Assembly (NCBI GenBank): GCA_945865355.1
Contig: CAMBDN010000056.1
Location: 1 to 12,461, forward strand
Direction: 5' to 3'
DNA from: Legionella genomosp. 1
Lineage (GTDB): Bacteria; Pseudomonadota; Gammaproteobacteria; Legionellales; Legionellaceae
Length of the DNA stretch: 12,461 nt
Part shown: positions 7,181-12,461 of the stretch, one piece after another
How the letters are laid out: each line of letters opens with the position of its first letter
Numbering within the stretch: position 1 is the first letter of the stretch
Program-made: the position numbers and the translations under genes
Notes under the pieces: generated by a model
The model's database searches: none
What the model was told of the DNA's origin: nothing
The model's input: the letters and a program-made list of their open reading frames with translations, nothing else

Positions 7181-7958
7181 ATTGGCGAGCTGGAATGTTA
7201 ACTCATTGAGAGTCCGTTTGGAGCAAGTGTTGCAATGGCTTGAATCATCTCACGTTGATATCGTTGCTTTGCAAGAGACTAAACTAATCGATGAACAATT
7301 TCCAACGCAACTTTTTAATGATCATGGGTTTCATGTCAGTTTTTCAGGGCAAAAAACATATAATGGGGTTGCAATTATTAGCAGGCATCCTGTTGAGGAG
7401 GTTGTTACCGATATTCCTGGTTTCAATGATCCACAACGGCGTATCCTTGCAGCCACTATAGCCGGTATTCGTCTTATTAATCTTTACGTGCCTAACGGTG
7501 CAGCTGTTGGAACGGATAAATTTGAGTACAAATTGATGTGGTTAGAAAATGTGACCGCATTTATTGAACAACAATTAAGCCTTTATCCCAATGTAGCAGT
7601 GGTTGGCGATTTTAATATCGCACCAGACGATCGAGATGTGCATTCACCAGAAGAATGGGTCGGTTGTGTGTTGGTTAGTCCACAAGAGCGCAAGGCTTTC
7701 TCTGCCCTGTTGGCGATGGGCTTAAAAGATAGTTTTCGCAATTTCACGCAAGAAGGAAATCATTTTAGTTGGTGGGACTACCGTGCTGCTGGTTTTCGAC
7801 GAAACCGCGGGTTGCGTATCGATCATATCTTACTCAGTGAGCCGCTAAATGCTCTTTGCTTGGAGAGTTGTATCGATGTTGAGCCACGACGAAGCGAGAG
7901 ACCATCCGATCACACGCCTGTTTGGGTTAATTTGGATATCGACATGTTCTATAGATGA
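7173..7958 (+). CDS. xth: Exodeoxyribonuclease III, XthA-like second paralogue
   Basis: A 261-residue exonuclease III homologue closer to the E. coli XthA/NExo branch: it has WWDYRAAGFRRNRGLRIDH, where E. coli has a similar FDYRSKGFDDNRGLRID, and ends in RRSERPSDHTPVW. Catalytic residues are Asn8 (WNVNSLR), Glu35 (QETK), Asp146 and Asn148 (GDFNIAP) and Asp246-His247 (SDH). It should act as a 3'-5' exonuclease and 3'-phosphodiesterase on damaged DNA, with AP endonuclease activity possible. The GTG start at 7173 is supported by AAGGAG six bases upstream inside the preceding gene, with an eight-base overlap, so translation is probably coupled. Adjacent paralogues with different branch signatures recall the NApe/NExo pair of Neisseria, where the two enzymes divide AP cleavage and 3'-end repair; that division is only inferred here. 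Confidence 0.92.
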   Translation: MLKLASWNVNSLRVRLEQVLQWLESSHVDIVALQETKLIDEQFPTQLFNDHGFHVSFSGQKTYNGVAIISRHPVEEVVTDIPGFNDPQRRILAATIAGIRLINLYVPNGAAVGTDKFEYKLMWLENVTAFIEQQLSLYPNVAVVGDFNIAPDDRDVHSPEEWVGCVLVSPQERKAFSALLAMGLKDSFRNFTQEGNHFSWWDYRAAGFRRNRGLRIDHILLSEPLNALCLESCIDVEPRRSERPSDHTPVWVNLDIDMFYR

Positions 7959-8043
7959 TGCGGGGGCAGTTCAGCTTCTGTCTTAGAGAGATGGTCGTCT
8001 GCTTGCCGGGGGTGTGTTGACAATTGCTCTATAAGGCCTACGT

Positions 8044-8102
8044 GACAAAGTTTGTCCGCGCCATCCAGGAGTCCTATGGATGCCGTGGACAAGTCACGGT
8101 AT
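8044..8102. repeat. Cluster of three consecutive inverted repeats
   Basis: GACAAA-G-TTTGTC (8044-8056) is a perfect palindrome around one base. CATCC (8062-8066) pairs with GGATG (8078-8082), extended by an inner AGGA/TCCT. ATGCCGTG (8080-8087) pairs with CACGGTAT (8095-8102) with one G-U. The last unit resembles degenerate copies of palindromes of the form GGATsCCGyGG...CCrCGGsAT found between genes in related bacteria. Likely REP-like remnants rather than a terminator, since no T tract follows. Confidence 0.4.
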
Positions 8103-8288
8103 TTAGGTACTTTAGAGAATTTGAGAAAATGAATTGCCAACAGACCCTAGACTAATTTGTGTACATTATACTGAGCTGTAAAGCGGTAGGTTCTAAGCAT
8201 TATGATCAAATAAATACTTACGCAAACATTGGCAAGAATCAATCGGCGCAATCATTGGTCAAAAAAATCAAGAATATTCGTTGTGATC

Positions 8289-8294
8289 TATAAT
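8289..8294 (+). promoter_or_regulatory. Possible -10 box of the GHKL pseudogene
   Basis: A perfect TATAAT lies 31 bases ahead of ATG 8325. The -35 position (around AATCAA) is a poor match, so support is limited to the -10 hexamer and its placement. Confidence 0.3.
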
Positions 8295-8324
8295 TAAGTC
8301 ATTGGGCGTGTGATGAGGTGCAAC

Positions 8325-8890
8325 ATGCAAAATAGACAAGAATCCAACCTTTTTCCAATTGTAGAAAATCAAAGTGATTTATCCGCTACAATGCATATTG
8401 ATCTTCAAGACTATTTTACAGAGGATGATGCCGGAGTGGCCGCCTATAGTGATTATCGATTGCGTTTCGCTCAATCACTTGAGATCGAGTAGATCTTTAT
8501 TGCACAACGATTTTTGGATGCGGCAACCTCTGCTTGCACTGTTAGAGAGCGTCAAGCGATTGAAAGCTCGCCCGCATGGCAATTAACCTGGGAAAGCATT
8601 TATGAGATTGAAAAAAATGGGATAGATGCCGTTATTAGCGCGCATAACTCGGATGGCAGGACAAATCAATTGGATTCTGACGCTCCAAGTACAGTTAACA
8701 GCAGGTGAAGTTCAGTTGACCATTACAAGATAATGGAAACGGTTTTCACCCAAGTTTTTTAGACAAAGTGAACTCGCTGCAGAAACAACGAGCTTTTATG
8801 AAAGCAGGGGGTAGTGAAAAAAGAGGATTAAAGAAAACAGACGGTGGATTACCTGACGCCCCGCGATGCACTGTTGCATCAAGAAGCTGA
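8325..8890 (+). pseudogene. Decayed GHKL-type ATPase (histidine-kinase-like) gene
   Basis: Three reading frames in succession spell one protein. ATG 8325, with GAGGTG just upstream, reads 55 codons to TAG at 8490-8492. The same frame then continues as IFIAQRFLDAATSACTVRER and on to YEIEKNGIDAVISA, which matches the N-box of GHKL ATPases (ExxKNxxDA, ATP/Mg binding). Around 8650 the sense moves one frame on (WILTLQVQLTAGEVQLTIT), and near 8728 it moves again to DNGNGFHPSFLDKV, matching the G1 box DxGxG. After GGSEKRGLKKTDGGL (to about 8848) homology fades, and this frame ends at TGA 8888-8890. So one nonsense change and two frameshifts break a gene that probably encoded a sensor-kinase-like or other GHKL ATP-binding protein. 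No DHp phospho-acceptor histidine or membrane segment is evident, so an actual kinase role is unproven. Confidence 0.65.
8865..8880. repeat. Short perfect hairpin
   Basis: GATGCA-CTGT-TGCATC forms a six-pair stem with a four-base loop just past the recognisable GHKL remnant. No T tract follows, so a terminator role is doubtful. Confidence 0.3.
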
Positions 8891-9025
8891 AGGTTTATGT
8901 TACATTAAATTTGATTTAATCCGTCATTTCTGATATCGTTTTGCGTCATTTTGAATTATAGAGAGCATGGTGCCTGGCGTTGATCAGGTGGCGATGTTCG
9001 TCATGCAATAAGAGAGAGTAGTATT

Positions 9026-9250
9026 ATGAAAGCATCGATTCATCCAGAGTATAAGACCATTAACGTGACTTGTAGTTGTGGTCATGTATTTGAAACGCGT
9101 TCAACATTGTGCAATGATCTAAGCATTGAAGTCTGTGCAAATTGCCATCCTTTCTACACCGGTAAACAAAAATTGGTGGATACGGGTGGACGAGTACAAA
9201 AATTCCGCGATCGTTACAAATCTCATGGTGCAAATCAGACAGACGCATAG
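9026..9250 (+). CDS. rpmE: 50S ribosomal protein L31 (bL31), zinc-binding form
   Basis: A 74-residue protein matching bL31, a small protein of the large ribosomal subunit near the subunit bridge. The four zinc ligands of the primary form are present: Cys16 and Cys18 (CSC), Cys37 and Cys40 (CANC). They are followed by HPFYTGKQKLVDTGGRVQKF, the family signature. Length is typical (about 70). The ATG at 9026 follows the purine-rich AAGAGAGAGTAG. In zinc-limited cells such C-plus forms are often replaced by a cysteine-free paralogue; none is in this window. A short stem ACGC/GCGT with a T run overlaps the stop codon (9243-9260), and a stronger terminator lies 65 bases downstream, so it is probably a single-gene unit. 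It stands next to malic enzyme and two MFS genes without obvious functional link. Confidence 0.95.
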   Translation: MKASIHPEYKTINVTCSCGHVFETRSTLCNDLSIEVCANCHPFYTGKQKLVDTGGRVQKFRDRYKSHGANQTDA

Positions 9251-9314
9251 GCGTTTTTTTTACAACACTTTTGTCAGAAGATATTATTTGTTATAAGAAA
9301 CAATGAAATAAGAT

Positions 9315-9345
9315 AAAGGCGCAGTAAATATGCGCCTTTTTTTTT
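9315..9345 (+). terminator. Rho-independent terminator after rpmE
   Basis: AAAGGCGCA (9315-9323) pairs perfectly with TGCGCCTTT (9331-9339) around a seven-base loop and runs into nine T residues (9337-9345). This separates rpmE from the malic enzyme gene. Confidence 0.9.
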
Positions 9346-9423
9346 CAAAATATCTTTTCATTAGTTTTATATTTATATATGATTTTCTGTTGGATGATCA
9401 TTTCGTACGAGAGGATAAGCATT

Positions 9424-10668
9424 TTGGATGAACATGAGTTAAAACAGAGAGCCTTGCATTATCACGAATTTCCTACTCCAGGGAAACTTGGTATTTGTTT
9501 GACGAAGGCCACTAATTCACAAGATGATTTATCGCTTGCTTATACGCCTGGTGTAGCCGAGCCGGTGATGGCGATTGCTGAAAATCCAGAAAATGTTTAT
9601 CGCTATACAGCTAAAGGCAACCTAATTGCGGTGATGACCAATGGCAGTGCTGTCCTCGGTTTAGGTGATGTAGGGCCTTTGGCCAGTAAGCCTGTGATGG
9701 AAGGCAAAGCTGTTTTATTCAAGCGTTTTGCCGATATTGATGTTTTTGACATTGAGGTTGATGCGCCAAGTCCACAAGCCTTTATTTCGACGGCGAGACG
9801 TATTGCGCCAACATTTGGTGGAATCAACCTCGAAGACATAAAAGCCCCAGAGTGTTTTGAAATAGAGCAGTCACTGATTGACCAATTACAGATACCCGTG
9901 TTTCATGATGATCAACACGGCACGGCGATTGTTGTTGCTGCAGGCTTGCTCAATGCACTGGAGTTGCAACAGAAAAAACTATCAGAAGCTCGAATTGTAT
10001 GTATTGGCGCGGGTGCCGCAGGGATTGCTTCTATGCGGTTACTGGTTGCATTGGGCGCTGATAAACGCAATATGCTTTTATTAGATAGTAAAGGGGTTAT
10101 TCATGCCGGGCGTGAAGATTTAAATGCGTATAAATTTGCGTTTGCGCGAACAACTGATTGCAGGACCTTGGCCGATGCGCTAGTCGACGCAGATGTTTTT
10201 ATTGGTGTGGCCAAACCTGATCTGCTCAGCGCAGATTTATTAAAACTAATGGCACCTAAACCCGTCATTTTTGCTTTGAGTAATCCTAACCCAGAAATCA
10301 GGCCTGAATTAGCATTGGAAGCTTGTGACGATTTGATTATTGCAACCGGTCGTAGTGACTATCCGAATCAAGTTAATAATGTTTTATGCTTTCCTTATAT
10401 TTTTAGAGGTGCACTGGATGTCCGAGCTACATGCATTAATCAGGCAATGCAGATAGCGGCTGTTGATGCTATTCGTAAGTTAGTACATGAGCCAGTTCCT
10501 CAAGAGGTGAAGGACAATTATCCCGGTGTTACGAATTGGGATTTTGGTCCGGATTATATTATTCCAAAACCGATAGATCCTCGATTGCGTGAACGAGTGC
10601 CACTTGCAGTAGCGAATGCAGCAATTGCAAGCGGGGTCAGTCGGACTAGTGCTCAATTGGATGTATAA
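9424..10668 (+). CDS. Malic enzyme (oxaloacetate-decarboxylating), short form
   Basis: Converts malate to pyruvate and CO2 with reduction of NAD(P), linking the TCA cycle to pyruvate and NADPH supply. I prefer TTG 9424 (MDEHELKQRAL, 414 residues) because GAGG at 9411-9414 lies nine bases upstream and the protein then aligns with family N-termini. The longer frame from ATG 9379 would add 15 unusual residues. Catalytic Tyr40 (LAYTPGVA) and Lys95 (EGKAVLFK), metal ligands Glu137-Asp138 (LEDIKAP) and Asp162-Asp163 (HDDQHGTA), and the dinucleotide fold GAGAAG (195-200) are all present. SNPNPE follows as expected. It lacks the C-terminal phosphotransacetylase-like domain of the long MaeB type. Coenzyme preference cannot be decided by eye. 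The terminator just upstream implies its own promoter in 9346-9410. A permease gene follows 48 bases downstream and may be cotranscribed. Confidence 0.92.
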   Translation: MDEHELKQRALHYHEFPTPGKLGICLTKATNSQDDLSLAYTPGVAEPVMAIAENPENVYRYTAKGNLIAVMTNGSAVLGLGDVGPLASKPVMEGKAVLFKRFADIDVFDIEVDAPSPQAFISTARRIAPTFGGINLEDIKAPECFEIEQSLIDQLQIPVFHDDQHGTAIVVAAGLLNALELQQKKLSEARIVCIGAGAAGIASMRLLVALGADKRNMLLLDSKGVIHAGREDLNAYKFAFARTTDCRTLADALVDADVFIGVAKPDLLSADLLKLMAPKPVIFALSNPNPEIRPELALEACDDLIIATGRSDYPNQVNNVLCFPYIFRGALDVRATCINQAMQIAAVDAIRKLVHEPVPQEVKDNYPGVTNWDFGPDYIIPKPIDPRLRERVPLAVANAAIASGVSRTSAQLDV

Positions 10669-10716
10669 GCGCTATATTAGTATTCAGGCTTAACCGAATA
10701 AGGTAAGGAGTTTGCG

Positions 10717-12021
10717 TTGTCTACTAACAATAATAAAAAGTATATGTTGGGTGCTTGGTTAATATGCGGTCTTGGGGCAATTTTTTACTCCTATGAATAT
10801 TTCCTTCGTATCTCTCCAAGTGTGATGGAGCATGCCTTACGTACTCACTTCAATTTATCTGCCACAGGATTTGGGCTGTTGTCTGCATTTTACTATTATG
10901 CTTATGTGCCTATGCAATTGCCCGTCGGGGTACTCATGGATCGCATTGGTCCTAGGCGTTTATTGACATTCGCTTGTCTTATCTGCGTATTAGGTACGTT
11001 TATGTTTGCGTACACTTTTTCCTTTGCAGTGGCTGCTGCCGGTCGATTTTTAGTAGGATTAGGGTCTGCATTTGCGTTTGTGGGGGTATTAAAACTTGCA
11101 ACGCTTTGGTTACCAGAAGACAAACTAGCAATGGTTGCCGGTATAGCAACGGCGCTAGGTACAATTGGCGCGATGATTGGTGATAATTTGCTCGGTGGGA
11201 TGGTGACGTGGATTGGTTGGCAGGAAACAGTCAATTTTACCGCAATATTTGGTATCGTCTTGATATTTGTTTTGTGGTTCGGCATCCGTGATCACAAACG
11301 ACATCAATCCCATGGCGGTACGATCAATAGTTTTAAGAAAAACATGATTGACTTAGGTATTATTGTCCGTAATAAGCAGATTTGGATCAACGGAATGTAT
11401 GGGTGTTTGGTGTATTTGCCGACAACAGTATTTGCTGAGTTGTGGGGTATTTCTTACTTGAGACATGCGCATGGTTTGACTCAGGGCGGTGCTAATTTTT
11501 GTAACTCAATATTGTTTTTAGGTTTTACGATCGGTGCACCTCTGATGGGCTTCCTATCAGATAAATTAAAAAGACGAAAATTGCCGATGCAGATCGGCGC
11601 AGTTGGCGCTGCCATTGTCATGATGATTATTTTGTATGCCCCAGGGTTGAATGCCTCATCACTCAGTGTGCTCATGTTTATATTGGGCTTGTTATACAGC
11701 GTTCAATCGATTGTTTTTGCTGTAGGTCGCGAAGTGAGTCCTAATGAAGCGGCAGGAACAGCTATTGCTATGACAAATATGATTGTGATGATTGGCGCCA
11801 TGTTCTTGCAACCATTAGTTGGTCGGTTGTTGGACTGGAGTTTAATCCAACGTAATAGCACATTGGCGCTTCTCTCAGAAGATAAAATGCAACAACTTTA
11901 TACCGCAGGTGATTATAAGTTTGCTTTGTCGATTATTCCAATTGGCATTGTGATTGCGGCTTTCTTAACGTTATTTTTAAGAGAAACACATGCTCACGCA
12001 AACATCCACGTTAAACGTTAA
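10717..12021 (+). CDS. MFS transporter, Pht-like permease
   Basis: A 434-residue major facilitator with 12 predicted helices, acting in the inner membrane. The loop after helix 2 carries motif A as GVLMDRIGPRR (Asp75), and helix 4 has GRFLVGLGSAFAFVGVLKL. The opening LGAIFYSYEYFLRISPSVM resembles, from memory, the Legionella phagosomal transporter (Pht) family, whose studied members import amino acids or nucleosides; substrate is unknown here. It starts with TTG 10717, supported by AAGGAG six bases upstream. A middle cytoplasmic loop lies at about residues 190-215 (RDHKRHQSHGG), with a second motif-A-like loop at GFLSDKLKRRK. The C-terminal end overlaps the start of a close homologue, so the two form a tandem pair, probably an operon with malic enzyme upstream. 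Confidence 0.9.
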   Translation: MSTNNNKKYMLGAWLICGLGAIFYSYEYFLRISPSVMEHALRTHFNLSATGFGLLSAFYYYAYVPMQLPVGVLMDRIGPRRLLTFACLICVLGTFMFAYTFSFAVAAAGRFLVGLGSAFAFVGVLKLATLWLPEDKLAMVAGIATALGTIGAMIGDNLLGGMVTWIGWQETVNFTAIFGIVLIFVLWFGIRDHKRHQSHGGTINSFKKNMIDLGIIVRNKQIWINGMYGCLVYLPTTVFAELWGISYLRHAHGLTQGGANFCNSILFLGFTIGAPLMGFLSDKLKRRKLPMQIGAVGAAIVMMIILYAPGLNASSLSVLMFILGLLYSVQSIVFAVGREVSPNEAAGTAIAMTNMIVMIGAMFLQPLVGRLLDWSLIQRNSTLALLSEDKMQQLYTAGDYKFALSIIPIGIVIAAFLTLFLRETHAHANIHVKR

Positions 12022-12461
12022 TATGACCAAGAGAAAGCAAATTCTGTTTGGTTCGCTTGTATGTACCATCGGCGCACTTTTTTACTGTTACGAATTTATA
12101 CTAAGAATTATTCCTGGTGCTTTACAAAGTGAGTTGAGTGCCGCTTTTGGCCATATTTCTGCCTCTGCTTTTGGGCAATTGTCTGCGTTTTATTACTTTG
12201 CGTATTCACCCATGCAAATGCCTGTAGGTATGCTGATGGATCGATATGGACCCCGCCGACTTTTAACGTTTGCCTGTCTATGTTGTGCGCTTGGCTCTTT
12301 GATGTTCTCCTACTCATCGTCCTTTATGATTGCTGGCAGTGGGCGGTTTTTAGTAGGGTTTGGATCTTCTTTTGCTTTTGTTGGGGTCTTATCTCTGGTG
12401 CTGCACTGGCTGCCACGTCGTTATTTTTCACTGGTTGCTGGTTTAATTACGACGCTAGGGA
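11990..12461 (+). CDS. MFS transporter, second Pht-like permease (partial at window end)
   Basis: The frame stays open from ATG 11990 to the window edge (157 codons). It closely parallels the preceding permease: ALFYCYEFILRIIPGAL, then SAFYYFAYSPMQMPVGMLMDRYGPRRLLTFACL with motif A, then GRFLVGFGSSFAFVGVLSL, covering about the first four helices. I favour ATG 11990, with AAGAGA five bases upstream, giving a 32-base overlap with the upstream gene and likely coupled translation. ATG 12023 (MTKRKQ) is possible, but no ribosome binding site precedes it. The pair looks like an old tandem duplication: residues in helices 2-4 are largely shared while the N-terminal tails differ. The substrate is unknown. 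The rest of the gene lies beyond the window. Confidence 0.9.
   Translation, partial: MLTQTSTLNVNMTKRKQILFGSLVCTIGALFYCYEFILRIIPGALQSELSAAFGHISASAFGQLSAFYYFAYSPMQMPVGMLMDRYGPRRLLTFACLCCALGSLMFSYSSSFMIAGSGRFLVGFGSSFAFVGVLSLVLHWLPRRYFSLVAGLITTLG

Larger units (their letters stand above)
7959..8308. other. Gene-poor intergenic stretch
   Basis: About 350 bases without a convincing gene on either strand. It contains three successive inverted repeats (8044-8102, listed separately), a lone TTGACA at 8017-8022 without a matching -10, and an A/T-rich second half leading to a possible promoter before the GHKL pseudogene. No tRNA, rRNA or CRISPR structure is visible. A 63-codon minus-strand frame here has no recognisable protein features. 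Confidence 0.5.

Noticed and set aside
8017..8022. Consensus -35 box TTGACA
   Set aside because: No -10 match at 16-18 bases downstream and no gene start follows at a suitable distance.
9379..9423. N-terminal extension of malic enzyme from ATG 9379
   Set aside because: The 15 extra residues do not look like the family, the likely promoter lies in this segment, and TTG 9424 has a good ribosome binding site.
10902..11285. 127-codon minus-strand frame opposite the first MFS gene
   Set aside because: Shadow of the permease coding strand; low-complexity composition rich in N, P, A and T with no motif.
1..12461. CRISPR arrays, tRNA or rRNA genes
   Set aside because: No regularly spaced repeats, no cloverleaf sequence with the conserved T-arm, and no rRNA-like segments were found on reading through.

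Overview
This window looks like a chromosomal segment of a gammaproteobacterium, most likely Legionella or a close relative in the Legionellales. The evidence is moderately AT-rich DNA, two successive MFS permeases of the type resembling Legionella phagosomal (Pht) transporters, a short malic enzyme, and interspersed palindromic repeats of kinds common in these genomes. The genus is inferred from gene content and style, because no search could be run.

Layout. Positions 1-866 hold the remnant of a cysteine-rich beta-propeller protein with its 5' part missing or frameshifted. It converges on yihY (minus strand, 975-2195), with a strong hairpin and a REP-like repeat between them. Downstream come wrbA (5721-6329) and two different exonuclease III/AP endonuclease genes (6398-7180 and 7173-7958), which probably form a quinone-reduction/DNA-repair operon. 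Next is a 1 kb decayed stretch (7959-9025) with stacked inverted repeats and a broken GHKL-type ATPase gene. It is followed by rpmE with a clear terminator, a malic enzyme, and two overlapping MFS permeases, the second cut off by the window end.

The unusual part is about 3.4 kb wedged between yihY and wrbA. The short yihY-wrbA intergenic sequence, including both start codons and the wrbA ribosome binding site, is present twice, at 2190-2282 and 5639-5730. My hand alignment gives about 81 identical positions of 93. Only the first copy still serves yihY and only the second still serves wrbA. Between them lie one large gene for a freestanding adenylation-thiolation-condensation (A-T-C) NRPS-like protein and, starting one base after its stop, a wrecked TylF-type methyltransferase gene. 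This reads as a small biosynthetic cassette inserted between two divergent housekeeping genes, with the junction duplicated. The NRPS gene stayed intact while its partner methyltransferase was lost.

How the genes may work together: the NRPS-like enzyme would load an amino or other carboxylic acid on its own carrier domain and join it to an acceptor. The lost methyltransferase presumably once decorated that product. The remaining genes look like ordinary core functions: redox protection, base-excision repair, ribosome, carbon metabolism and nutrient uptake.
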